In this document: positions 39,595-46,621 of the stretch, piece after piece
Layout of the letters: each line of letters begins with the position of its first letter
Position numbering within the stretch: position 1 is the stretch's first letter
DNA from: Ferrovibrio sp046294345
GTDB taxonomy: Bacteria; Pseudomonadota; Alphaproteobacteria; Ferrovibrionales; Ferrovibrionaceae
Length of the DNA stretch: 64,000 nucleotides
Assembly (NCBI GenBank): GCA_046294345.1
Contig: JBKBJT010000017.1
Location: 1-64,000, forward strand
Direction: 5' to 3'
Program-made: the position numbers and the translations under genes
The notes under the pieces: generated by a model
Told to the model about the DNA's origin: nothing
Databases searched by the model: none
What the model saw: the letters and a program-made list of their open reading frames with translations, nothing else

Positions 39595-40215
39595 TCAGGC
39601 GAGCGGGATCACCAGCCCTTTCCGGATTTTGTAAAACGCGAAGAGTTCGGCGGTGGCGCCATCCAGCGCCTGCAGCCGCGCCGGATCGATCACCAGCACG
39701 CCCTGCTGCGGATCGAGCAGAAAGGTCTTGCCGCCCTTTGCCATGGCGGCCATGGCATGGCTGCCGCCACTCTTGCCGGCGAAGATGACCAACGCCATCG
39801 GCGGCCAGGCGGCCGAGGCCTTCAGGCCCTGCTGGATGCGCGTCGCCATGTCGCCGGCGGTGGCGAAGCCATCCTCGGGCGCCAGCCGGCAGACTCGCCT
39901 TCCCTTGCGCGAGGCGAGTTCGACCAGATCGCTGGCGGGCTGGAACCAGTCGCCGGCGGCGAAGAAGCGTGTATGGCCGGCCTGCTGCTGGGCGAGCTGG
40001 CGCAGGTAGCGCGGGCCGGTTTTGCTCTTGATGTTGTCGCGCATGGCGCCCCAGACGATGCCGGGCGTCTTGGCCGTGGAGAGGCTGCAATTCACCGCCC
40101 AGACAATGCACAGCATCAGGCACAACCCGCCGGCATGCTCTGCGCCGCCGGCCGCCTTCACGATCTCGGCCGGGCAGCCGCCATCGGCCGGGCCGACATA
40201 ATCCCCGATCGGCAT
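39595..40215 (-). CDS. YopT/AvrPphB-like (C58-type) cysteine peptidase, paralogue 1
   Basis: A 206-residue protein without a signal peptide. The proposed catalytic triad is Cys32 in GGLCLMLCIVWAV, His153 in GGSHAMAAM and Asp168 in FLLDPQQGV. The Cys-His and His-Asp spacings (121 and 15) are close to those of the YopT/AvrPphB proteases. It is clearly paralogous to the gene just upstream, sharing motif order, an LAQQQAGHTRFFAAGDWF segment and the C-terminal IPLA/VPLT ending. C58 members are secreted effectors that clip host or target proteins. GGGAGAACGGA precedes the ATG. It is the last gene of the island. Confidence 0.72.
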   Translation of the reverse strand: MPIGDYVGPADGGCPAEIVKAAGGAEHAGGLCLMLCIVWAVNCSLSTAKTPGIVWGAMRDNIKSKTGPRYLRQLAQQQAGHTRFFAAGDWFQPASDLVELASRKGRRVCRLAPEDGFATAGDMATRIQQGLKASAAWPPMALVIFAGKSGGSHAMAAMAKGGKTFLLDPQQGVLVIDPARLQALDGATAELFAFYKIRKGLVIPLA

Positions 40216-40283
40216 TCCGTTCTCCCTGCTGATGATGCGGCGCCGGCGACCTTGAACCGCCGGGCCCGTGCCGGTTGCGAGAT

Positions 40284-40313
40284 GGCCGCACCGCGTGTCG
40301 GCGCGATGCGGCC
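40284..40313. repeat. Intercistronic hairpin sharing an arm with 39446-39457
   Basis: GGCCGCACCGCG pairs with CGCGATGCGGCC (one G-T pair) around TGTCGG, between the two peptidase genes. The 12-nt arm is identical to that of the hairpin past paralogue 1. The adjoining GATGCGGCCGGT is tandemly repeated to 40331. Confidence 0.6.
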
Positions 40314-40334
40314 GGTTCGATGCGGCCGGTGGCG

Positions 40335-40985
40335 TCAGGTCAGCGGGACGACCTGGGACTTGGCGATCTGGTAGTTGAAATACGCGTTCATGTCGCCCAG
40401 CACCGTGGCCAGGCTGTGGCCGCGGCTTTCGTCAATGATGGCGACCCCGAGATTGGGATCGTAGAGATAGATCACGCCGTCGCCCTGCGAGGTATGCACC
40501 CGCGCCGCGGCGATGCAATGCGCGCCCCCACGACAGTTGAAGAAGATCAACACCAGCTTGGGCCCGGTGGTGGAGGAGACGAGGCCGGCCTTGACCAGCG
40601 ACGCGAGCGCGGGAATATCGGCGTTTGTCGAATCGTTCGGGGCCAGCTTCTTCACGTGATGGGCGTTGCGCGAGCCCAGTTCCACCGCATCGGTTGCGGC
40701 CTTGAACCAGTCGCCGCTCCAGAAGTATTTCAGCAGCCCGACCTGCTGCTGGGCGATCTGCTTGAAGTAGTAGATGTTCTCCCGCCGCATGGCACGCCAG
40801 ACCAGGTTGGGCGCGGTGCCGGAATCCTGGATGCAGCGCAGCGCCCAGTTGGTGCTGAGCATGAAGCAGATGCCGGCGCGATAGTTCTGCGGGTTTATGT
40901 TCTGGTCGTTGACCAGTTCCACCTTGGCGATGATATCGACCTGGGGATCGCGGTCGTCAGGATGCACATAGGTATCGAAAGGCAT
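40335..40985 (-). CDS. YopT/AvrPphB-like (C58-type) cysteine peptidase, paralogue 2
   Basis: A 216-residue protein, the better-preserved copy. Cys40 in AGICFMLSTNWALR, His156 in GGAHCIAAAR and Asp176 in YLYDPNLGVAII fit the C58 papain-like triad, with spacings of 116 and 20. It has no signal peptide or membrane helix, so export would need a dedicated system, which is not in the window. GGGAGACGAAACC precedes the ATG; a similar ACACGGGAGA leader precedes the secreted small protein of the same island. Paralogue 1 follows 119 nt downstream. A papain-like peptidase or acyltransferase of another clan is the main alternative. Confidence 0.75.
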   Translation of the reverse strand: MPFDTYVHPDDRDPQVDIIAKVELVNDQNINPQNYRAGICFMLSTNWALRCIQDSGTAPNLVWRAMRRENIYYFKQIAQQQVGLLKYFWSGDWFKAATDAVELGSRNAHHVKKLAPNDSTNADIPALASLVKAGLVSSTTGPKLVLIFFNCRGGAHCIAAARVHTSQGDGVIYLYDPNLGVAIIDESRGHSLATVLGDMNAYFNYQIAKSQVVPLT

Positions 40986-41081
40986 GGTTTCGTCTCCCGT
41001 GTTGAGATGGCCGGCCGTGCCGGCCGTTCAGCCGGACGCGCGCCCACCGCCGCGCGGCCCGGATCCGTGTTGCGCCGACCC

Positions 41082-41927
41082 TCAGGCTGCGCTGTTTTCT
41101 TGGCCGTTCGCTGTTTTGGCGCCCTTGTCCGCCACGGGCGCATCGTCGCGCACCAGCAGCCACTTGGCCCGCGCCAAGAAATCGGCGCGCTCGGCCAGAC
41201 CGTTAAAGCCGCCATTGACGCGGCGTGTGATCTCGCGCAGGTCGTCGCGGTCGGCCAGGGCGTTGAGCTGGCGCTTGTCCCAGAACCAGCCGGCGACATC
41301 GACGGCGAGGTCGGGATCGGTGGCCACCAGTGTCGGCTTGTCGGTGGTTTCGAAATTCTTGCCGCAGGCCTTGCCGTAATCGCGGTAATTGGCCCGGCCG
41401 GTGAGCTGGATCAGGCCGCGGCCCTTGAATAGCGGGCCGTCGCCCGGCTGGGTGTTGCCCAGGTCGACGCGGCCTTCATAGGCCTCGCCGCTGGCGATCT
41501 CCTCGGTGTAGCGCAGACAGCCGCTTTCATGGGCGATCTGAGCCAGGAAATGCGCAATGCGCAGCGGCGTGTTGATCTGGTAGCGGTTCATGGTGGCCAG
41601 AATCGCGTTGAAGAAATCGTCGATCCGGGCCGCCTGTGCGCTGGTCATCACGATCCACAGCTTCTGCCGCACGAGGGCGGGCGGCAGGCCGCGCCGCAGG
41701 GCATCGAGGATCTCGTCGTTGGCGGTGATGGGCGTGTCGCTGCGCGCGCCGATCGCCTTGCAGAAGGTGGCGAGCGCCGCGGCGCTGCTGGGCCCCCAGG
41801 CGCCATCGACCTTGAGGTCGCTGGCCAGGCCGCAGCGGTCGCGGTTCATGTTGAGCAGAAGCTGGATGCAGCGCACGTCGTTTGCCGCGTTCACCCCGCC
41901 ATTGCCGACCGAATTGCTGATGCACAT
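41082..41927 (-). CDS. GH19 chitinase/lysozyme-like enzyme with peptidoglycan-binding-like N-terminus
   Basis: A 281-residue protein. Residues 1-60 (ISNSVGNGGVNAANDVRCIQ) resemble the short peptidoglycan-binding module seen in exported lytic enzymes. Residues about 95-260 form a GH19 domain: IAHFLAQIAHESG with the proposed catalytic Glu134, TEE with a second acid at 142-143, and FKGRGLIQLTGRANYRDYG. It would cut peptidoglycan or chitin. There is no signal peptide, as in type VI secretion or phage enzymes. The start at 41927 has GGGAG 7 nt upstream. It is encoded beside the cysteine peptidases. Confidence 0.87.
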   Translation of the reverse strand: MCISNSVGNGGVNAANDVRCIQLLLNMNRDRCGLASDLKVDGAWGPSSAAALATFCKAIGARSDTPITANDEILDALRRGLPPALVRQKLWIVMTSAQAARIDDFFNAILATMNRYQINTPLRIAHFLAQIAHESGCLRYTEEIASGEAYEGRVDLGNTQPGDGPLFKGRGLIQLTGRANYRDYGKACGKNFETTDKPTLVATDPDLAVDVAGWFWDKRQLNALADRDDLREITRRVNGGFNGLAERADFLARAKWLLVRDDAPVADKGAKTANGQENSAA

Positions 41928-42068
41928 CAAACATCTCCCTCGTTGCAAGCCTTGCTGCGGACACGGCATCCCCGTGCGGCAGGACGCGACGGCGCCGCCG
42001 TGGAAGAATTCGTGCTGTGTTGGATCGGCCGGCGGGTCTGGCGCGATGAGCGCCAGCCCGCGCAGCTT

Positions 42069-42485
42069 TCAGTCGCGCTTCTGCGCCGGCTGCAGCCTGA
42101 TCTTCTGGCTGGCGCCGCGATCCGCGCCGACCAGTTCAAGCTGCAGGTCGGCGCCGTCGCTCTGCACCCGCGCGTACCCCTGGGTGTAGGGCCGACAGGC
42201 ACCAGCACCCGAACCCTTGAAGGAATAGATCGCGGCCTTGTCGCGGATACCGGAATATTCCAGCTCGAAGCCGCAGACCCAGGGCTCCTGGAAACGGATG
42301 CGGCCACCGGCATCGCCGGGCGCCTTCGCTGCCTCCAGGCTCAGGATCACCACCACCGGGCGGCCGCGATCCTCCAGGCTGCCGCGATATTCGCCACCGG
42401 CCGGCTGAATCTGGGCCGGCTGGGCCAGGACGGGGGTCGCAGCCAGCAGGGTGGCGGCGAAGAAGGTGAGAAGCGTGCTTGTCAT
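42069..42485 (-). CDS. Small secreted hypothetical protein
   Basis: A 138-residue protein with a signal peptide cut after about Ala21 (ATPVLA). The mature part is about 117 residues, probably all-beta, with two cysteines (VCGFELEY and GACRPYTQ) that could form a disulfide, and a late strand DLQLELVGADRG. The family is not recognised. Being the only exported protein in the island and the gene just upstream of the GH19 enzyme, it could be a periplasmic immunity or inhibitor protein against that enzyme. This is inference from position only. GGAG lies 7 nt before the ATG. Confidence 0.75.
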   Translation of the reverse strand: MTSTLLTFFAATLLAATPVLAQPAQIQPAGGEYRGSLEDRGRPVVVILSLEAAKAPGDAGGRIRFQEPWVCGFELEYSGIRDKAAIYSFKGSGAGACRPYTQGYARVQSDGADLQLELVGADRGASQKIRLQPAQKRD

Positions 42486-42528
42486 CTTTATCTCCCGTGT
42501 CGTCAGGCGTTGAAGCTGTGGCGCGGCG

Positions 42529-42756
42529 TCAATTGGTGAGCAGCGCCAGGGTTTCGGTGATCACGCGGGCCAGCCGCGGCTGGAACAGACCGATGGCGAT
42601 CAGTGCCAGCACGGCAAGCAGCAGGATCGCGATGGTGATCTGGAGCAGGCGGGCCTTGTCCCCGGCCGCCAGCGGTGGATCGACAATGTCGCGTAGGATG
42701 GATGCCTCCTTGTCCGAGAGAACGAGCAGCAATGTGTCGTCAGAGCGTTTCGCCAT
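42529..42756 (-). CDS. Small single-span membrane protein
   Basis: A 75-residue protein. A polar N-terminal half (DDTLLLVLSDKEASILRDIV) precedes one strong membrane helix (LLQITIAILLLAVLALIAIGLF) and a short tail. The family is not recognised. The start follows GGAGA and lies inside the last codons of the upstream gene (17-nt overlap), so it belongs to the same operon. It might anchor the island's cytoplasmic proteins at the membrane. Confidence 0.72.
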   Translation of the reverse strand: MAKRSDDTLLLVLSDKEASILRDIVDPPLAAGDKARLLQITIAILLLAVLALIAIGLFQPRLARVITETLALLTN

Positions 42757-43129
42757 CTGTGGTCTTCTCCCCCTGTTGCACGATGTCTGCGTTGATGGTG
42801 CGGCCATAGCGGCTGAGCAGCTTGCCTTCCAGCCGCACTTCGATCTGTTCGCCGCTTGCATCGCGCACGCCGATGGAGAGCCGCAGCAAATTGCCTTCGC
42901 GATCGATGGTCTGCAGTTTCGGTCGCCCGATGCGCAGCGCGAAGGCGCCGGGTTCGGCCATGCCGCCGGTGGCGGCGGCCTCTTTCGGGCCGATGCGCTC
43001 CAGCGTGGCAGCCAGGTCGACGTCCATCGAGGTGACCTGGGCCTCGGCCCCGCCATGCGTCTGCTTGTGCGCCAGGCCGAAAGCGATGCCGATGGAACGC
43101 GCGAAATCCTCAAGGCGACGGATCGTCAT
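42740..43129 (-). CDS. Hypothetical protein of the DUF2589 island
   Basis: A 129-residue protein of unknown family. The N-terminal helix RRLEDFARSIGIAFGLAH is followed by a beta-rich core, IGRPKLQTIDREGNLLRLS and EQIEVRLEGKLLSRYGRTI, loosely recalling the beta-strand pattern of the neighbouring DUF2589 proteins. Its start overlaps the previous stop by 4 nt (ATGA), and its end overlaps the small membrane-protein gene by 17 nt. It therefore forms part of a tightly coupled trio. Confidence 0.75.
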   Translation of the reverse strand: MTIRRLEDFARSIGIAFGLAHKQTHGGAEAQVTSMDVDLAATLERIGPKEAAATGGMAEPGAFALRIGRPKLQTIDREGNLLRLSIGVRDASGEQIEVRLEGKLLSRYGRTINADIVQQGEKTTDGETL

Positions 43130-43395
43130 GACTTTGCCTTGTCTTCGAGCCAGTAGGGTTTGCGCGGAAACCCGATGTGATAGACCATCGCCTGCAGCAC
43201 CACCTGGTGTTCGCCGATATTGAGCAGGCTGAAATTCTTCTCGATGCCGATGATGCGCCCGCGCGCCGTGGGCTCGAGGCATTTGTTGAGCAGATCGGCT
43301 TCCGCCTGGATGGCCTCTTCCGACGACAGCCTTTCCGGGTCGGTACTGCCGACCGTGATGCGTTTCACGTATTTCACATCCGTCAAATCAAACAT
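43126..43395 (-). CDS. Small hypothetical protein of the DUF2589 island
   Basis: An 89-residue protein starting MFDLTDVKYVKRITVGS with an acidic helix AIQAEADLLNKCLE and a beta-hairpin-like GRIIGIEKNFSLLNIGEHQV ending WLEDKAKS. No family was recognised and no signal or membrane helix is present. GAAGGTG lies upstream of the ATG, and its stop overlaps the next start (ATGA). The short soluble form and position suggest a structural or adaptor partner of the DUF2589 proteins. Confidence 0.72.
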   Translation of the reverse strand: MFDLTDVKYVKRITVGSTDPERLSSEEAIQAEADLLNKCLEPTARGRIIGIEKNFSLLNIGEHQVVLQAMVYHIGFPRKPYWLEDKAKS

Positions 43396-43464
43396 TGTGA
43401 AACACCTTCCCGGAAAAGCCCGGCCATTTGAGGCCCCTTATGCGTTACCTGCCCTGCAAGCGGC

Positions 43465-44094
43465 TTAGTGCTGGGTGATCGCCTTCGGCGCCACCGAGCT
43501 GGCGATCATGTCGAGTACGCGCGCCAGGCCTTCGGGCATGCCGTCGTCGCTGGCATGCACCTCGACATGGTACTTGGCCGACTGGTCGGTCGAGCGGGTG
43601 TTCTCCTTGTGCGAGGAGACCGAACCCGAGATCTTCACCGTGGCGCTGATCGGGCCCCAGCCGATCTTGGCCTGGGCTTCCATCGCCGCCTGCATGTCGG
43701 TGGCTTCCTTCGAGGCCTCGGAGTTCTTCACCTCCATGTCGAAGGTGATGTCGACCTTGTTGATCGACAGGTTCGGCACCTTGACCACCGCAAGCAGCGG
43801 CACGCTGAGTTCCACCGTCTCCATCGGCAGGGTGGCGGTGCCATCCTCCGGAGCCTTCTGGGTCGAAGGCCGGTCGAACTTGAAGGTGACGTTGCGCACG
43901 TCGCCTACGGCGTTCGGATCGGCGACGGCGCCCTGGGCCGGTGCAGGCGGCGGCAGGAAGCCGATCACCTTGATGAAGTTGGCCGTGGCATTGGCCAGGC
44001 GGATCTGAGCGTCGCAGGCCGCGGTAAGCGGACCGCCGATCAGATCGCCCATGGGCAGGCCGCGGAATTGGTCGGCCATTGAGAAATTCGGCAT
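43465..44094 (-). CDS. DUF2589-domain protein, paralogue 1
   Basis: A 209-residue protein with the DUF2589 signature. The start has LPMGDLIGGPLTAACDAQIR. ATANFIKVIGF follows, then the strand set VELSVPLLAVVKVPNLSINK and VDITFDMEVKNS, and a C-terminal repeat of beta-strands (KYHVEVHASDDGMPEGLARV). The function of DUF2589 is unknown. No signal peptide is present. GAGGAG lies 8 nt before the ATG. A second, more divergent DUF2589 gene is immediately upstream, and the two may form a hetero-complex. Confidence 0.87.
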   Translation of the reverse strand: MPNFSMADQFRGLPMGDLIGGPLTAACDAQIRLANATANFIKVIGFLPPPAPAQGAVADPNAVGDVRNVTFKFDRPSTQKAPEDGTATLPMETVELSVPLLAVVKVPNLSINKVDITFDMEVKNSEASKEATDMQAAMEAQAKIGWGPISATVKISGSVSSHKENTRSTDQSAKYHVEVHASDDGMPEGLARVLDMIASSVAPKAITQH

Positions 44095-44115
44095 GGAACG
44101 GACTCCTCTGGTTGG

Positions 44116-44688
44116 TTAGATGGACTTGTCGAGATGGTGGATCAGCCGCGCCATGCCTTCTGACGGAGGCTGACTCTCGACCCGGAGGGTGATGTGGGCC
44201 ATCGGCCCGCCATCACGATTCTTGGAAGCGCTCATATCGACGCTCAACGGCGCATGGGCATCGCTGGGCCAGACATCGGGCTTGGCGGCATCCTGGCCGT
44301 CTTTCGCCGCATCGTCCTTGCCATTGGTGCCATCAGCGGCGGCATCGGCTGCTTTCGCGGAACTCAGTTTCGGTTCCGGCTTGCCCGGTTCGGGCTGGCC
44401 GCCCAGGCCGACATCGAAGCTGATCTCCATGTCCTTGACGGCGAGCAGGCGCGCGCCGATCAGCGACAGCAGCGGCACGCGCACCAGGCGTTCGTCGCCG
44501 TCCTGGGCATCCGGCGCCATGGAGGGCAGCCGCACATCGACGCTGACCGGCCGGTTGTCGGCGTCGAAATACTGCCGCACGGTGGAAATCTGATAGCGGT
44601 GAATCTTGTCCTGCGCCTCGGCGACGGCACCGGCGATGCTTTGGATCAGATGATGCAGAGACAGGTTGGCCACGTTCCGCTCCCCCAT
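44116..44688 (-). CDS. DUF2589-like protein, paralogue 2
   Basis: A 190-residue protein related to paralogue 1. LSLHHLIQSIAGAVAEAQDK corresponds to its N-terminal helix, VRVPLLSLIGARLLAVKDME and ISFDVGL to its core strands, and HITLRVESQPPSEGMARLIH to its C-terminal strand. A low-complexity Lys/Ala/Asp insert lies at about 110-140. The ATG at 44688 is preferred (GGAGAG 6 nt upstream). A GTG at 44769 would add 27 proline-rich residues without a ribosome site. It is the first gene of the island operon after the AraC gene. Confidence 0.78.
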   Translation of the reverse strand: MGERNVANLSLHHLIQSIAGAVAEAQDKIHRYQISTVRQYFDADNRPVSVDVRLPSMAPDAQDGDERLVRVPLLSLIGARLLAVKDMEISFDVGLGGQPEPGKPEPKLSSAKAADAAADGTNGKDDAAKDGQDAAKPDVWPSDAHAPLSVDMSASKNRDGGPMAHITLRVESQPPSEGMARLIHHLDKSI

Positions 44689-44894
44689 TAGCCGCTCTCC
44701 GTCGATTACGAAGAGTGGCGATGCTGGCGGTTCGGGCGGCGGCACATCCGGAAGTGATCCCTTGTGCACTGCGCCCTATCCGTCTGCGGGTGATCAAAGC
44801 GCAAGCGTTCGGAAGCGTCGCGGGACCAGCGTTTCAAAAACCTGGATGGGCGTCCCAAACGCGCGAAGCCGCGTATTGGTACTCTTGTATGCGC

Positions 44895-46016
44895 TCACGC
44901 GATGGCCAATTCTCTGATCCAATGGGTGAAGGGTGCCTGTTCGCCAGTACCGGCAGCGGATGCCGCAGGCAGCACGGCGGCAAGCAGGGCCGCATCGCCG
45001 CGCTGCACCGCGCGGCGCGCATCACGCGGCGACAGGCCGAAGGCATCGCGGAACAGGCGGCTGAAATGCGCCTCGTCGCTGAAGCCTTTTTCATAGGCGA
45101 TGTCGGCGATGCGCTGACCCGATTGCAGAGGGTTGCAGATGGCCAGCAGGCTTTGGCGCAGACGGCGGCGGCGCACGTAATGGCGCACGCCGCCATAGGC
45201 TTCGAACTGGCGGTAGAGCTGGCTGCGCGAGATCGCCAGCTCCCTGACGATCAGTTCCGGCGTCAGCGTTTCGCGATGCAGGTTCTGTTCGATATAGGCG
45301 CGCACGCGGCGCGCGACGGACTCCTTTGTGGCCTGCGGCGCTGTACGTGCCGTGGCCGGCATGTCGAAACCGAGGCACACGGCGATCAGACCGAGCACCG
45401 TATTGGCGAGCGCTGTGGCTTCATGCAGGCCGAAACGAGGCGCGATGCTGTTCAGCGCGATCAGGTGCTGCGCCAGCATCGTGGTCATCGGCTGGTCGCG
45501 GGGCAGGATGCGCCCATGCTGCTGGTCAGGATTGCGCAGCAGCAGCGAGAGGCCGGCACGCGGCACGATCAGGCTGATCGCCTCGCCGGCGCCGGCGCTG
45601 TAGGCCGATGGCAGGGCGAGATCGACGATGGCCACATCCATCGGCCGCAGACGCCGCATGGCATCGCCGGCCCCAAAACCGCTGGCGAAGCCGCCCGCCT
45701 GCTGCAGCGGCAGATGGATCAGGTAGTGGTCGAGATCATCGAGGCGGCTGCGCTGGGCGGAGCGGATGTAGCGCGCGGCATCGGCGCGGGAATGGCAGAG
45801 CAGGAAGGCGCCGAAGTGATAGGCGGTGAGCGAGGCCGAAAATCCCGCATCGCCACGGCGCGGATGTGGTGCGCAGCGATCGAACAGGGCCGAGACCGTG
45901 CGACTCCAGGCGGCAAAACACTCCCCCGCCGGCAACCCCGCCGTGGTGAATCGAACAACCGGAAGGCGGTCCGCTCCTTCGGTGCCCCGGTCCATCTCGC
46001 CTGAAGGGAAAGCCAT
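44895..46016 (-). CDS. AraC-family transcriptional regulator
   Basis: A 373-residue regulator. The N-terminal AraC-binding-like domain (about 25-200) contains FAAWSRTVSALFDRCAP and a beta-barrel-type LDHYLIHLPLQQAGGFASG. The C-terminal double helix-turn-helix (about 230-330) has LTPELIVRELAISRSQLYRQ and IADIAYEKGFSDEAHFSRLF. It lies on the same strand and 206 nt upstream of the DUF2589 island, making it the likely activator of that operon. The region before its own start is AT-rich. The inducer is unknown. Confidence 0.9.
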   Translation of the reverse strand: MAFPSGEMDRGTEGADRLPVVRFTTAGLPAGECFAAWSRTVSALFDRCAPHPRRGDAGFSASLTAYHFGAFLLCHSRADAARYIRSAQRSRLDDLDHYLIHLPLQQAGGFASGFGAGDAMRRLRPMDVAIVDLALPSAYSAGAGEAISLIVPRAGLSLLLRNPDQQHGRILPRDQPMTTMLAQHLIALNSIAPRFGLHEATALANTVLGLIAVCLGFDMPATARTAPQATKESVARRVRAYIEQNLHRETLTPELIVRELAISRSQLYRQFEAYGGVRHYVRRRRLRQSLLAICNPLQSGQRIADIAYEKGFSDEAHFSRLFRDAFGLSPRDARRAVQRGDAALLAAVLPAASAAGTGEQAPFTHWIRELAIA

Positions 46017-46322
46017 GTTTCCTCCCCCAGAGAGGGAGGAAAATCCAGATTAATCTATTTTCTATATATGTTTTGCCTATTTGAGGATGTGGAGAATTAA
46101 ATTTTTAAACCTGTACTTGCATGTTCTTGTATGTAGCGCCTGCCTTCAGCCTGTCATCCCTGTGGCACGGAACCTGTCATCCCACTCTGCGTTACTTCAA
46201 CGCCAGGGTGCCATGGCCCGGTAATCCGCCAGATTATGGCCCCGGATTATGGCTTCCGTCACAGCGGCGCCGGCCGCCCCGCCCTAGATGCTTCTTCCCA
46301 CCGCGTTGAAGGAGTGCCCGCC
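46017..46322. other. AT-rich 306-nt intergenic region
   Basis: The divergent spacer between the AraC gene and a small plus-strand gene. The part at about 46045-46125 is much richer in A and T than the surrounding DNA and should carry the araC promoter. A CCTGTCATCCC sequence occurs twice near 46157 and 46179. No gene was found. Confidence 0.5.
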
Positions 46323-46547
46323 ATGCTGATTGCCGACTGGACCATCGATACCGCCGCCCGCATCGTCGAGAACGAGGATTACGTGGTGTCGCTCTACGAT
46401 CTGGCGGACGGCGATTACGACGTCGCACATATCCGCGCCAAGCATCCATTGCCCGGCGGCCTGGTTCCGGCGAATGACAGCATCGCGCGCGAGGCCCGCG
46501 TGGCCTTCACCTTGGCGATGCGCCAGAGGCAGGCCGCAGGATTGTGA
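46323..46547 (+). CDS. Small hypothetical protein
   Basis: A 74-residue protein starting MLIADWTIDTAARIVENEDY, acidic in its first half and ending with a basic helix TLAMRQRQAAGL. No signal peptide, membrane helix or known family. AAGGAGTG lies 8 nt before the ATG, a strong ribosome site that supports translation. It stands alone, converging on the haloperoxidase-like gene. Confidence 0.65.
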   Translation: MLIADWTIDTAARIVENEDYVVSLYDLADGDYDVAHIRAKHPLPGGLVPANDSIAREARVAFTLAMRQRQAAGL

Positions 46548-46565
46548 ACGGCACCAGCGGAGCCT

Positions 46566-46602
46566 GAAAAAAATGCGGCCCCCGGCACCCGCCGGGGGCC
46601 GC
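46566..46602 (-). terminator. Intrinsic terminator of the haloperoxidase-like gene
   Basis: A perfect 12-bp stem GCGGCCCCCGGC/GCCGGGGGCCGC with a 4-nt loop (46575-46602). On the minus strand it is followed by ATTTTTTT, which gives the U-tract, 19 nt past the stop codon. Confidence 0.92.
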
Positions 46603-46621
46603 ATCGCATGATTGCCGCTGC

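Noticed and set aside
39341..40291. A 316-codon Arg-rich minus-strand frame over peptidase paralogue 1
   Set aside because: The overlapping 206-codon frame has paralogy, a triad and a ribosome site; this one has none.
44689..44769. A GTG start adding 27 residues to DUF2589 paralogue 2
   Set aside because: It has no ribosome site, while ATG 44688 has GGAGAG; the extension is low-complexity proline-rich sequence.
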